Below are positions 13,132-27,306 of a stretch of 64,000 nucleotides of DNA, one piece after another. Under the pieces are notes generated by a model. It was given only the letters and a program-made list of their open reading frames with translations, ran no database searches and was not told where the DNA came from. The DNA lies in the NCBI GenBank assembly GCA_024500155.1, contig CM044860.1, positions 5,068,501 to 5,132,500 of the forward strand. Reading direction: 5' to 3'. The translations under genes and the position numbers were made by a program. The DNA comes from Chenopodium formosanum. Lineage: Eukaryota; Streptophyta; Magnoliopsida; Caryophyllales; Amaranthaceae. Each line of letters opens with the position of its first letter. Position 1 is the first letter of the stretch.

Positions 13132-13133
<2 letters not shown>

Positions 13134-13457
13134 TTATGGATCAAGGACTTCAAGGTTATAAATTTTGTACTTGTACATAAGTATTTGTTTGTTATATCAC
13201 TTATATGGGGTATTTGGTTTGTGCTGCCGTTCTTTGGACCCGAAGGGATGGTCTTCCTCGTTGGGCCTTTAACCTCTTTTACCAGCAAACTAGGCCCATT
13301 ATAAAGCGGGGAGATGCTTTTTTAGTTACAGTTTCTGTCCAAATACCTACGTTTTTATACTAGGTAGGCCTAATCGGATATTTGTCTTATTCAAATTTTT
13401 TGATATCCATAAACACCGAATCTGATTTCAACTAGTTCGACTTTTATTATTCTCTTA

Positions 13458-14548
13458 GGGACCGTTTGATTGGAGATATTCAACAAAGGGAATGAGAATC
13501 AACTATCATGAATTCCTTTTGTTGATGTTTGATAGACAAAATCAATCATTCCCTTTACCCGTCCTATTACCCCATTTTCCTCTATCTTCATTCCCCACCA
13601 CCCCCCCAAGGGAATCATTCAAACCCCTAAATTCCTCTTCACCCAACTACCTTGACCAAATTTCTAACTACCTTGACCACTCTTGAAAACACCAACTGAC
13701 CACCGCCTAGCCACCATCCAGCCACCTTGACACCACCAGAACCACTGCCTAGCCACCATCCAGCCACCAGAACTACCAACTGGCCACCGACACCACCGCC
13801 TAGCCACCATCCAACCACCTGACACCACCAGAACTACCGCCTAGCCACCATCCAGCCACCAGAACTACCAACTGACCACCAGTTTCACCGCCTAGCCACC
13901 ATAAAATCGCCGATGCCCTTGCCGCCACCACAAAACCACCTAAAACCACCATTCTCCACCGAAACCACCCAAATCCACCCGCAAAAAAAAAAAAAAAAAC
14001 CCATCTTCCCCAAATTACCCAACTTCATTCGAATTAACCCTCACCCACCACGTTCACCACTCATTACCCACTAAATCACCACACCCATCATGAAAATCAC
14101 TACAAAAATCACCCAAAAACCCTAATCATCTCAACAAAAAAACCCATAAACAACCCCCAAACACCCAAAAAAAACATATGTATTAACAAACAACATACTA
14201 AATCTATCAAAAAATCACTTAAAAAAGAGAGAAAAGAGGGACAACATCGACAATTAGAAGGAAAAGGGGCGGCGGCGCGGTGGACAAGGGACGGAGGCGG
14301 TGTTGCAGGAAAAGGGGAGTAGGTCGCCGGAAGGGAGGGTGGGGACCGACGAAGGGGGTGGGGGAGCTCGGCGCCGCTGGGGGGAGGGGGGTTGGAGTTG
14401 GTTGTTGGCAGTAAGTTGATACTTCAATCTTCATTCCCTTTTCCCTTTGTGAACAAACAACCTATAATAAATAAGGAGGTTGCTTTCCATTCTCCCTCTT
14501 TCCCTTTCTCTTAGTCATTCCCTTTCCCCTTGTGAACCAAACGACCCC
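13458..14548. mobile_element. PIF/Harbinger-like non-autonomous element (1.09 kb)
   Basis: The ends are imperfect inverted repeats (GGGACCGTTTGATTGG and, reversed, GGGGTCGTTTGGTTC), flanked by TTA at 13455-13457 and 14549-14551. Subterminal CATTCCCTTT motifs recur at both sides. The interior is strongly strand-asymmetric, C-rich at 13540-14200 and G-rich at 14260-14410. It has no transposase motif; the short reading frames inside are low-complexity Pro/Ser/Thr strings and are not called as genes. Confidence 0.75.
13690..13905 (+). repeat. degenerate CCACC-rich tandem array inside the element
   Basis: The phrase GCCTAGCCACCATCCAGCCA recurs about four times with variants, interleaved with AGAACTACCAACTG-type units. 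The array lies wholly within the Harbinger-like element and probably grew by slippage or unequal exchange. Confidence 0.7.
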
Positions 14549-15324
14549 TTAATATATTACCCCCAATCAAAGCACGCCCTTAGAAGTAGAGGGGATGATA
14601 AGAAAATCTGCACCCTAAGTTGATAAGATTAGAACTCGAGAACACTAGTAAAATTTGATACTCCGTATTCTTTCCCACTTTTGATAATTTTCTTGTTAAT
14701 TTTTCACCCATTATAGGATTTATAGCGTATAATTTTGAGTTTCACCACAATTTTAGTTACTCCATGAAAAGTTGCAATTCAAACGTTGTTGACAAATTAG
14801 ATTTTGGCGCAAATCCATCTTCCACAATTATTTTGAAAAGTTTATCCTATTTGGGACTAACATTTGTGGTTTAAATATAAAGCATTCCAACAAAAACAGT
14901 AAAATAAAATAAAAAAGGCAGTGTACTGAAAAAGAAAAGGAGGTAGAGACAAAAGGGCGAAAAGTAAGTAATTAACACTAATGATGATATTCATAAGCAC
15001 ACCACCGTCAAAATTAACTCCATATTCGTACTTAAAAACACACTTTAAATACTCACAGTCTCTTCATGTCCCCGCAAATTCAGTAACCCCACCTTCCTGA
15101 CACACCCATTCTCTTCTCCTTTTTCATTCAAAACTCACCATTTTTGTTGACTATCTCTTGACCACCTCCTCCTCTTTTTTCTTACACTCTTATTTCAATT
15201 TCAATTTTCCAACATAAATAAAATATATTGATCTTGCTTGGATGATGTTTCTGGAATTTCCACAAGTATATTCATTTATGGTGTAAGCTCTTTCTCAACT
15301 GTAAACAATTGCTTCAAACAATTA
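14549..15324 (+). promoter_or_regulatory. ARK kinesin promoter and 5' leader
   Basis: This 0.78-kb stretch precedes the kinesin start codon. A possible TATA box, TTTAAATA, lies at 15044-15051, followed by a pyrimidine-rich leader. A 14-codon upstream ORF (15242-15286) precedes the main ATG and ends before it. These assignments rest on position and base composition only. A TACTCCGTA motif lies at 14659. Confidence 0.4.
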
Positions 15325-18300
15325 ATGGCTACTAAAAATGGCGGTTTTCGAGGAGGTTCCTTTAAGCCGTCTTCTGCTACTAATCATAAGTCTTCTTCCT
15401 TCAAATCTAAGCCTCCTGTTCGTCGTACCGCCTCCCTTGGTGGTGCTGCCGCCGCTGCTAGAGATTTTTCCGACGGTTAGGGTTTCAGTTTTTTTTTTTT
15501 CTTCTCATTTTAATAATTTTTGTTTTCGATCTGTTTCATTTTCTGTGATTGATGATTTTATAACTTAATTTGTGTTTGTGTTAATTATATTTTGAAACAT
15601 TAAGTGATTAAGTTTTGGAGCAAATTAGTAAGTTTAGTGTTGATTTGAACAATGCCTTTGTTTTTAATTGATTTTGCTGTGAAGCTTGTTTTCTGTTTGT
15701 GATTTTTGTGTAGTATGCAAGGATTAGTGTAATGTGATTGGTAGTGGAGCAAATAATGCTTTGATTGGTTAACTGGAATTAGTGGATAGTAGTGGTGTGT
15801 GTTGTGTGATCAGTGGAATGATCAAGGTTGTGTTTAAAAGTGGTGTTGAGGCGGTAGAGTTAGACGAGCTAGGTGAATTACACATTGTGGTTAAAAATAG
15901 TCGACCGAGGTGAATTACTGAATTTATGACATCAAATGCAGAATGGAGGTAGGAATGGGATTGGCGAAGAGCTTTTCGTTGCCATTATTACAATCTTTTA
16001 CCTAGATTTTCTCTGCAGATGGAAGGCACGAGAATGTGTGGTATGGTATCAGTTGGCTGACGATTTGGTGGTGTGGAATGTGAGGTTACTCTATGGAGAA
16101 TGTAAATGGATGGTTTATGACTGCTGGAAGATAATATTGAAGTGCCTTTTTATTAGAAGTTGAGGAGTATTTGCTAGGAGAAATTGCGGACTTCAGGTTT
16201 TTAAATTACGAATTTGTTTGAATGCTTGGATAGTATTGGATGGATGAGCTGCACTTTTGAAATTTGTGACCAAAAGGGAGTAGAATCCTAGTCACCATAG
16301 AACATCTGAAGTTCCGGATAATGCAGATTCTGTCTGTTCAATTGCTACTCTCTAGTCCCACCTTCTTGGTTTACTAAGCACGTGACTCTGGTTGGTCAGT
16401 GGTTTCATGGAGATAGGATATTGCATATTGTTGTAGCTTAAGGTGGATTAAGAAGATTATTGGTATGATAGTTGTTCTATTCCAAGGGATTACATAGCGG
16501 GGTGCTAATTTTTAATCTGAAAAGACCAGCTTCTTCTCTTAGGTGGGTGTATCCATGCTTGAGTAAAAAAGCTAAGCAGAGAGTTTGTCAGGATATCAGG
16601 AAAAAAAGGAAAAAAAAACCGTAGTAAGCACAATATTTGGCTGTTATTGATTATATCTTCTGGAGCAGCAATTATGTCTCACGGATGAAGTACTATAGCC
16701 TGATGCAGTTGATAAAGAGGCTGTTTGAAGATGCATTCTGCTGCAGTTCTTGTGTCATTGTCTCGATTTTAATCCCTGAAAAACGTAGTGTTTATGATTA
16801 TAGGGAAGAAGCTAAGATGTATTTGTACATCATCAGTTGAATGACTCATTTATTATGCTTTTAATCTTTATCTGTTCCTCCTAACAACACCGGTATTAAA
16901 TGATTCTGTTGGGTCCTATTTTAGGGACAATTTCACAAGAGAATTCTTGTGTACAGCAGAGTTCTATATATTCTAATTTATCAGTATTTTTATCTCTACT
17001 ATTTCCTCCATCATATGGTCCAAAGACTTTCTAGTTGCAAGTAAATACACTTCTTTTCTAGTTTTCTCTCTCCTGCTAATTCATTCATTTACTTTATTTC
17101 ATCAGCTCCAGGCAGAGTACGAGTAGCTGTTAGATTGAGGCCTAAAAATGCAGAGGAATCAGTTACAGATGCAGATTATGCTGACTGTGTAGAGTTGCAA
17201 CCAGAGGTTTTTCCCCTTCCGTCTATGTCTCTTGCACAAGAACTCTGTATTTTTGCATTAACTTGCATCTCTTTCTATATCACCATAAAGTGTGTGTGGT
17301 TTGTAGTATTACTGCTAATCAATTGACATTCTATTCCAGCTCAAAAGGTTGAAGCTTCGTAAAAACAATTGGGACTCAGACACTTATGAATTTGATGAAT
17401 TGCTCACTGAGTTTTCGTCCCAGAAGCGTGTCTATGAAGTTGTTGCAAAGCCTGTGGTTGAGGTGTGTTGTCAATGTGTTTGTAATTTTTAACCTCAATT
17501 AAAACCCATATTAATGTGATGCATATATATTACTGTATTACAATTGATAAAGTGGCTTGGGTGATTGTGGTGAATGGTTTTCTTTGTTTAATGAGGACAT
17601 CTAATGTCTAGTAGCTTTGTATGTTTTTTCATTAAAGGATATCGTTGTTGTTGAGAATGAGTCGAAGAGTATTGCATTGGACCATTTTTAGATGTCCTTT
17701 GCACAATAAGTGGCTGGAAGACCTAACTGAAGTCTGAGTATTTTTGGTAGTCAGGTTTCTCTTTTGTTGCTTAATTGTCAAGTTCGATTTTTAATATTGT
17801 GACCAACAAGTAGGCTGCACTGTTTTTTACCTTCCCACTTCTGCTTCCCTAATGAACCATTACTTCTTGCTGATTTTGTATGGTTTCTATTCTGATTAAT
17901 GTGCTTCTTATCCTTTTTAATCAATAGTGGGATGTTAAGATTGTTTCTTGTGATCTGACTTCTGAGAGGCACAGTAGGTATCTTTCACATTTTTAATCCT
18001 TCTTTATTTATTATTTTTTTCTCTTCATTTCTGTTGGGATGAGATTTAATTTTAAAGTGCTACACATGTGGACGGCTGGACCAGATGTATGCTTATCGGT
18101 TCATCCTATGTGAGGGATGTAGGTCTAACACTCAGTAATTTTTGTTTCTTCTTCATGACTTCTGTGTCTGCACTCCTTACTTTATTCTGCAGTTTTTTTT
18201 ACTTAAATTAAGAATTTGTTGTGTGAGTGACTGATATGTTTTTTCTGCTTTTCTAGAGTGTGCTTGATGGTTACAATGGAACCGTGCTGGCTTATGGCCA

Positions 18301-21300
18301 AACCGGTACAGGAAAAACTTTTACTCTTGGAGAGTTAGGAGAAGAAGATGTTTCTGATCGAGGTATCATGGTCCGTTCCATGGAGGATATCCTTGCTGAC
18401 ATCTGTTTAGATACCGATTCAGTCTATGTATCATACATACAGGTTGGTTAAATTTATAGTTGAAAAAGCAGCATACTAAATTAGTAATGTGCATTTTATA
18501 GATTTCCTTATGGCTCTTCCAAGCTAGCCAAGCTTTCCTTGTAAATTTTTTTTTATTATTTTTTCTGTTTTACTCTTACTAATACATAAATTTTGTGCAG
18601 CTTTATATGGAGACTATTCAAGATCTTCTTAATCCTGCAAATGACAATATTCCTATCACAGAGGATCCCAGAACAGGAGAGGTTTCTTTGCCTGGTGCAA
18701 CTGTTGTTGAGATAAGAGACCAAAACAGCTTTCTTGATCTCCTGCGATTAGGGGAAGCTCATCGTTTTGCTGCTAATACAAAGCTGAATACAGAATCTTC
18801 TAGGAGCCACGCCATCCTTATGGTAATTATATATTCCTTCATTTATATCATGCTAGCCATTTCCCTAGTATCTTCGTGTTCTCTGGTTCCATTTTGTTCC
18901 CATCTCTATTTATGCCTGGAAATTAAACACTTTGAATATGGAACTTCTGGTATAAAATGCTGATTAAAATTAATGCTGCTGCTGCTGCTGGTGATGACAA
19001 TGATAATAATAATTGCAGACAATATATGAATGACAGTATTTGTGAAAAGTTTGCCAAGTCTTGAAAGAAATATCTCGTGTATCTGAATGACAGTCCCATC
19101 AATCACTCGAATTGTCGCTTTCCGTCCTACTTATTTCCAGCATAACGGTTTAAAATCTTAAATTGTCAAATTTAAGTGGTTGTGCTTCAATAATAATTAC
19201 AAGTATGAGATTCATTCGAGTAGTGCTTAAAGCTAAAAAAAATGATGTGCTGTTGTTCCCCCACTACTTTCTGATCATTTGAGAGACACTAAACATGAAT
19301 TGCACAATATGCCATAGTTTTATTTTTGTTGGATGCAAAATTAACTACTGCTATGCTTTTAGTGTGAGATTTAATGGATAACATTATAATGTAATGGCCT
19401 GTCACAGATATTGTGGTGCAAAATTGCATCCAGAATTCCAGGTTACACAAAGCGTTATTGTGCAATAACAATATAATTGCTTCAATGTATGGACTACTAA
19501 TAGGCATAAGATGGACTAGTTGGTTCCAAAGTGATTAGTACTCATTCAGTTGTTGAGGCATTCAAAAATAAACTGAAATTTGATTGTTCAATTAAACTCG
19601 GTCCTTGGAAATTACACCATCATAGTGCAAAAACTCTGCTTGGTCTAACATATTATTTAGTTAAGAACCAAGAAATTACACCAGCAGAATATAGAGAGAT
19701 TACGTTTACTGGATTTTGTAAGATTAGGACATTAGGAGGATTGGCAACACACAAGGAAGGAGAAAAGCTAACTATCTAATCTCGTAGAAGTCTTAGGAAA
19801 TAAGGCTTGAGAATATAAATGGTGTAGAGGGTGGAACACGGTTTCTTCTCCAAAAGCACCTAGAGCACTGAGAGTACCCTGTTTGTCGGCTGTTAGCCTG
19901 ATTGTCATTGATGTTAAAGATTGCTATCGTCTGTAAAGTGGGTTAAAGAGTTGAATACAAAGTATATCTTTTGCTTTTCTTCCATTCAATATAAAATATT
20001 GTATGGCAACTTGTTTGGAAATTCTTTTCTTTTATTTTATCTTTTTCATTCATGTGAGTTGCTCTTTCTATTATGTTTCTATGTGCTTGTAATAATATCC
20101 ACAAATGTATTGCAACATGTTTGGTGTTGATGGCCCATTCCAGATACAAGTTAAGAGGTCCATTGGAGGAGGAGAGCCTTCTTCTAGTGAGTATGAGAAC
20201 CAATCAGTGAAAAACTGTGATCCACCAATACTGCGGAAGGGCAAGTTGGTGGTGGTAGATCTTGCTGGTTCTGAGCGTGTTCACAAGTCAGGTACAGATA
20301 AGAATAGTCTACTACTTTTGTAATATATTGTGGTGCATTTATATCTTGCATCAGCATTTCCTACTTATTACTTAGTGTATAGGTTTATTGTTTTCAACAT
20401 GTATTTTATATATTTCCTGGCCTATGTTCATAATTCTGGATTGTAAATGATTACTTTCTGTTTCAAAAAAGTGATCATTACTGGAGTCAATTTCCTTTTT
20501 TTTTTGCTGGTAGGAAGTGAGGGCCATACCTTGGAGGAAGCAAAGGCTATCAATCTCTCCCTTACTGCATTAGGAAAATGTATCAATGCACTTGCAGAGA
20601 ATAGCCCTCATGTTCCAGTACGTGATTCCAAACTCACGAGGTTGCTTAGAGATTCATTTGGAGGTGAGGCGTTATAGTTTCACTTTGCTGAAATATTGAG
20701 GGTTTTTATTGGATCCAGTGGATTTCATGTGATATCCATACTCGTTCAGCTAGGTGCATGATGCTAGCTGTTTTCACTCAAATGAGTCAAATCTCTTGGC
20801 AAATGTTTTGTCCCTGTTGTGTGTAAATCTAAAAAGAAGCTGGCTTAGAAGAAAAGAAAAAAGAAACAGATATTGAGATACGTTAAGAAAGTTTTCATGT
20901 ACTTCTTTTGACATACAGGGTCTGCGAGAACATCCCTGGTTGTAACAATTGGTCCTTCACCCCGGCATCGTGGAGAGACTACAAGCACTATATTGTTTGG
21001 GCAAAGAGTGAGCAGCCTTTTTCTCTGTAATTGATGTGATTGCACAATGCTCTTTTACTACTTAGTATAATTTCTCACATCTGTTGTGATTAGGTTTTGT
21101 TGTGCTCTGTCCGTTTCATATTGATTAGATGAGTGGGTTTAAAGAAAAGATGGATAAAGTAGGATAGAGACAGTAAAAAAAAAAAAAAAAAAAAGAGAGA
21201 TGCTTTTCTTTTGGGAAAATTTGAAACTTCTAATAATCTGAGGATGATGTAGGAATATATTGAAATTTATTGAAAATGGGCAACATAGTTGAACTAATGT

Positions 21301-24300
21301 ATGAATAATATGATTGTTATCTGTTATGTTTGGATGCTGAGACTTCTCTGTCACAGGCCATGAAGGTTGAGAACATGCTGAGAATAAAGGAAGAATTTGA
21401 TTACAAAAGTTTGTCCAAAAGACTTGAGGTACAACTGGACAAACTTATTGCTGAGGGAGAAAGGCGGCAGAAAGCATTTGATGATGAAGTCAGAAAAATA
21501 AGTCTAGAAGCTGAGAACCATGTCTCTGAAGTTGAAAGGAAATTTTCTAATGAATTAGAGGTTTGTTGAAAATGTTGGGTACTTTGCTTCTTTGCTACTG
21601 CACTCTTATTTTAGAGGATATTTTGTGATTCTAAAACCTATTCATCTTTGGAGTGGGTGGCTCTCTGCTTTCCATTCCATTTGAGGTGTTTATTAACCTT
21701 TTGAGTTTGTTCTCTTGAAACCCAGAAAGAAAGAACAAAGTGTCAAATGGATTATTTAGAGTCCATAAAGAAGCTTGAGGAGAAGTGGATTACGAATCAG
21801 CAAAACCAGCAGAAGAATGGGTTCAGCAATGGTCCATGTGATAGAGAGGTATACTACTGCTGACACTTGTTGCATAGTGTTTATTGATATCACCGATATA
21901 GTGTTTGTTACTTTGGTTGCCATATGTTTTCTTTTCACAGATATATACTTCTATATAATTGGCTTTGAATATAATATGTACAACTTTTGCTGAATATCGT
22001 TTCCATAAGCATGTTAAGTGCATTGATTCCCTGGTGCCTCGTTCATTTAGGAACAAAATGTGTCTCTATCCGAAGAAGTTGCTGAAATTAAAAAGCTTCT
22101 TCAAAATGAAATTCAATTACGAAAGGCAGCTGAGGAGGAGGCCAAGAACTTGAAAAATCAACTATCTCAGTTGACATCTTCAAAGGTGTGTTCTCACTTT
22201 TGTTTGGTGGTGCCTGTGATCTAGCATCTTTTACCCTCTTTTTCTTCCTGTTTTTTTTTATCCATTCCTTAACCTGATTTTTTTGTATTTGTAGGGAGGT
22301 GGAACTGCTGAATTTGTTAGACTTCACCAGATGCTGGAAGATGAAGCTTATGAGAAGAAAAAGCTTCAAGAAGAAATCACATCTTTACAAAGCCAGTTGT
22401 TGCAGCTTACGTTTGAAGCCAATCAGGTTTTTATCTCTCTTTTTTACGGCCTTGTATCCTTTTTTAGCCGTGTGATTGTTATTGCATATACAAATAACAA
22501 TGCTAAGCTATTTGAGCAAGAATTTAACTTGTGATATTGGTGTCACATAGTTTTTAATTGGCTTTGTAATCTCTGGAGTTTGTGTGTTGGGGTGGAAAGA
22601 GTTTTCTCTTATAGGTAGCAACACAATCTATCTCTAATTTGGATACTTTCTGACTTGATCACTACTTGAACTTTGTGTCACTAGATGAGGAAGTACATTG
22701 AAAGGCTTGAATCAGGAAATGGATCTCGTCCCCAATCACTCACATCCCCAAGTAGACAATCCCAAAACAAAGACAGAGAAAATGGACCCAAGTCATCATT
22801 TAATTCTCTCTTTGAACAAGGTGAGAATAAGGTGTGTATTTGATGCATCTGATGTTTGGCATCCTGAATCACTGTCTTTCAATTATCATATCTTGATTGA
22901 ACAGATCTATGCATACTAGTGTTGGATAGTTTGGCTAATAAGTCTTGATGTCATTTGGAGATTAAAGCCTTTAACAATGACTAGAAAATTATAGAACTAT
23001 CTCCTTGTTTGGTGACCAAGATTGGGAAGGGCGGGGCTGAAAGGATGTATTCTCAAGATTTATCTTCTGAGCAAAGTGCTATTATAATTCTTAACCTTTT
23101 CCGACTTCCTATCAGTTTGTGGCTTTCACGAGGACATTAAGCATACTTTCTTTCTTCTGATAATCTTTGCAGTCTAGCCCTTAATGCTTTAAATATTTTT
23201 ATTATTGTATAGGAAATTATTGCTTTCTAAATGGCTCTTAATCCTATAATATCTCTGGTTGGTAACCAAGGTAGTAAAATGCAGGATATGGAGTTCTCAA
23301 TATTCATCTTCTGTACTAAGTGTTTATTGCTCTAGCTTTTCTGGGATTGATATTCCATCAGCGTGCTGTGACTTCTGACATCTGTGATTGTTATTAATTT
23401 TCTTACAGTCTTCCACTTGCATAGTGACATTTTCAGTATCGTATTTTGTCAGGGTCGCTGAAATGTATAGGTAATTAGACAGACTTTCACAAAGGCAATG
23501 CATATTAGGGTTCACAACTTCACATAAACAAAAGTAAACACATGTCTGGAAATGTGGCTCTTTCTGATTCAGAACTATGAAGAGGTTTTTTACAAGGGAA
23601 CTTTGCTGTTGATTAAGATTCCACCCTTAAGATTATCCTTTCTGTTTAGGGCACCTAGTGATCAGAGTTAAAGCATCAACAATACCAAGTTTTTGGATTT
23701 GTTTTAGTGGAAAACAGGAATGCAACTTAGTACAAGATAATGATATTTTGGTTATGTAAATGCCATCAGATTATTTCATTTCTTGTTCTTTTGGGGCAGG
23801 GGAGGGTAGAGGATATAATGGAACTTGAATTAATGAAGTACTCCCAAAAAAGGATGATACCTGGTTGCTGTATTTATGTTTGTTATTTTTGTCAAGTTAG
23901 ATTTATCTTCATTCATTATTGCAGTTGGATTGCAAAGAATCTTATCGATGCTTGAGTCAGAGGATGCCAATACACGTATTCATGCAGTGAAAATTGTGGC
24001 TAACCTTGCTGCTGAAGGTTGTAAGATTTTGCTTATTTCCTTTATGAGTTGTTTTGCCATTCATCTCGTGTGTAGATTTAAAGTAAACACCATATGAATC
24101 ATATATGAAGTTGAAACCTAAAAGAGTTTGCTGGTTATGTAGAAACAAACCAAGAGAGGATTGTGGCTGCTGGTGGGCTCACTTCCTTGTTAATGCTTCT
24201 TAGAAGCTATGAAGATGAAACTGTTCGCCGTGTAGCAGCTGGAGCAATTGCCAATCTTGCAATGAATGGTAAATGTTTATTTTTATTTTATTTTTATAAT

Positions 24301-26239
24301 TTATTTTATTGTATTTTTTTCTGTCAATTTTTTTTATTGTTTCTGGAAGGCCATGCATTTAGTTGTTCAAGTGGTAGTTTTGCTTTCATTCTCATGCTGT
24401 CTTTTACTGGGACTTGCAGAAGCCAATCAAGAACATATAGTTGCTGAAGGTGGAATCAGTCTCTTATCAATAACAGCCGATGATGCGGAAGATCCACAGA
24501 CTCTTCGCATGGTTGCTGGAGCAATGGCTAATCTGTGCGGGAATGGTAATTTATATCATCTCTTGTGTTGCAGCCCATTCAGTGTTAGTCTCATGCTTTA
24601 ATAAGTTTACATTAGGTTCCTTTTGTCAACTATGATCAATTTCAGAAGTTGTCTTTTCCTGATTTGGTTACATTTAGAAAAATTGTGAGAATTCAATCTT
24701 TTCTCTCCCATTAATTGTAGATCTCTATCACAGGGTATTTTAGTAAATGAAACAAATTAAATGTGACAGTTGTGACACCTGTATCTCTCACCTCATGTAA
24801 TTTTACTAGCTAGTAGTGTCAATCTTGGTTATGCTTTGTCAGTTTCTCTTTCATTTTCTCCTTGCCGTAATAATAGGAGTAACTTCTATTGTCCTACAAT
24901 CATACTGTTTAGAAATTGTTAAAGTAGGAATCTCCATAGAGCTATGAGCTATCCATTAAGTTCACATCAAAAAGTGATTCCAGTCTGATGTTATTTTCTG
25001 TCTGATAGATGTATTTAAATTATTTAAGCTTTTATAGTCATTAAATTTGAGTTTGCTTTTTCCAGATAAGCTACAGGTCAAGCTACGAGCTGAGGGTGGC
25101 ATCAGGGCATTGCTTGGGATGGTAAGATGTAGACATCCTGATGTTCTTTCTCAAATTGCACGTGGAATAGCTAACTTCGCTAAATGCGAATCTCGGGGTG
25201 CAACTCAAGGTATGTGGCGTCTTTGCCTAGTTGAGTAACTTTATTAAGCAAGGGGCTAGTCTCTCTCCGACTGATGTATTCTGACTTATTCTGAACTTTT
25301 GTTGCATGAGCTTCCAGGGCTTCCTAAAGGTCTAGGGCTTGTTTTTCTTTGTGTGTTGTTAGAGGACCTGTTGTCATTATTTCGAAGAGTAAAATGGTTT
25401 CAGTTTTCAAAAGTGAAGCATGGCTTCTAATGTTTAAATTTTTCGTCAATTTTGATTACAAAGTATGGTATTTGCTCTGATAGTTGATGAGTAGAATGCG
25501 TGTTCAATAGGTGTGGTGGAATGTGATCACCAGCTTTAGGAGGGAGAAACGAGTTTCTTCTTGTTTTGTCCCAACTCCATTCTTCATTTCTGTCAAGTGT
25601 CCACGGAAATTGTGGTATTGGACTTTTTACTAAAACACCTAGGTTTTGAGAAAGCCCTTGGAAAGGTGTCATGCACAATTTTCAGTAGTATTAAAGTTCC
25701 TTTGTGTATTGTCCCAGCATCAAATCTGATTCAAACTTACATAGCTCTTAATGGTTTAACAACTACGGAGTAGTTTGAGTATGGAAGGAGAATTTGCTGT
25801 TTAGGATTCGATAGGCTCCTTTGATGTTTCTCATGCTTGTGCCTTGTTTACTTTAGGGTCAAAAACTGGAAAATCGTTACTTCTCGAGGATGGTGCACTT
25901 CCTTGGATTGTACAAAATGCCAATAATGAAGCTTCACCGATCAGGCGGCATATTGAGCTTGCATTGTGCCACTTAGCTCAGCATGGTTAGTAAAAACCTA
26001 TCTTTTTCAAACTTCGTAAAAAGAAATGGTACAACTCAGTGAAATGACAGTTGAAAATAATGTACATTAATTCCGCAGAAGTAAATGTGAAAGATATGAT
26101 TGCTGGGGGTGCACTCTGGGAGCTGGTACGCATATCCCGGGACTGCTCACGGGAAGACATTAGGACTCTTGCCCGTCGAACCCTTATTTCCAGCCCCACT
26201 TTCCAAGCAGAGCTGAGTAGGTTACGGGTGGAGATATAG
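15325..26239 (+). CDS. ARK: armadillo-repeat kinesin (ARK)
   Basis: ARKs are plant plus-end-tracking kinesins acting on microtubules in tip growth and cell shape (family knowledge). Nineteen coding exons join without a phase error: 15325-15475, 17106-17206, 17340-17462, 18257-18442, 18601-18822, 20144-20291, 20514-20663, 20919-21007, 21357-21560, 21726-21848, 22051-22185, 22295-22426, 22685-22820, 23925-24017, 24143-24268, 24420-24545, 25066-25209, 25857-25985 and 26079-26239. They give 892 residues, close to Arabidopsis ARK2 (about 894). An N-terminal motor (about 52-395) carries RVRVAVRLRP, the P-loop GQTGTGKT, NTESSRSHAI (switch I) and VVDLAGSER (switch II). A coiled coil spans about 392-590, then a Ser/Gln-rich linker. 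Armadillo repeats fill about 634-880 (VKIVANLAAE, VAAGAIANLAMN, VAGAMANLCGN). The first in-frame ATG, MATKNGGFRGG, was chosen. Which of ARK1-3 it matches was not tested; length and neighbours favour ARK2. Confidence 0.93.
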
Positions 26240-27306
26240 TCTTGATGATGATTGTATATTCTCACCCATAAAGTGAATCCAGATAGGATTCTCCGGATGC
26301 AGTGCAGTGCCTCTAGTATGAAGAGGAACTATACAACGCTGAACAAGTCAGTACGGAGTTTTTCGCTAGTCTGACGCATACACAGTGGTGGTGGTCAGTT
26401 TTGTAATCCTATAGTTAATGTATATCGGTTCGAAAGGGGAGCTCCCCTGCCACCTGCCACACCTGAGATGGATAAATGATTCTCACTGGGTTCTTGTGGA
26501 GTTGTGGTTAACGCCATGGGATTCCCAGATTACATCTATGAAAGGAAAGAAAGTAGTACTGATATCATTATTGAGGTCTCGCCTAATGTATTGTAGCATT
26601 TTATCTATTTTCATTTCATAATTGTGTAAATTCTAATGTAAATTGTTCCATTTTTCTCCTATACAAGTCTAAGGTTGTGTTCTCTTCAACTAAAATAAGG
26701 TCATCTAATTCCATTTCTAAGTTATATGGTCTAATCTTGTCTCTTGATTTAACGAAACTATGATTGTATTTGCACTCCAACATACATACGAAGTACTTCG
26801 TATAATACATCATCAAGTAGGGTCTTTTTAAATATACTGTTATATGTGTAATTTTTTCTTTTTTTTTTTTAATACTGGTTCAATTTTATTAAATAAAATA
26901 CTACATAACTCTGTGAATTACTGTGTGTAATCTTTTTTTTTTTCAATGTCTCATAAATAATACTCTAAAGTTGTATATAATAAATAATAATAAATAGAGG
27001 TAGTATAATTATTTGGCAACAAGCAACCGGGAAAAAGTAATATTGCGTTATATTTTCCAATATGATGTTAATAAGATTGAATACTCGTAATTCAAAGTAG
27101 ATATTTGAAGTATCTAGGTCATTTTAGGACTAAGACTTTGTTATTGTGGTTTGTTGTAGTATATACTTCAAATAATATGAGTAAAATGAAACACTTCGCT
27201 CCTCGGCAATCCAACTAACACTTCCTGCCACCTTACCATGCTGCAACCAATTTACTGTTAGCTGAGTAACCTTACCAACTTACCAAGCACTGGTACCCTA
27301 GCTTAT
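26240..27306. other. ARK 3' UTR and spacer
   Basis: The first 300-400 bases are likely the kinesin 3' UTR. The rest is AT-rich, with T-runs near 26862 and 26932. No gene is seen. It ends with the left target-site duplication of the SINE. Confidence 0.5.

Noticed and set aside
13074..13304. 76-codon ORF starting with a Lys run
   Set aside because: It is produced by the A53 tract; the remainder has no family features.
14219..14434. Pro-rich minus-strand ORF
   Set aside because: It lies wholly in the G-rich part of the Harbinger-like element and has no recognisable domain.
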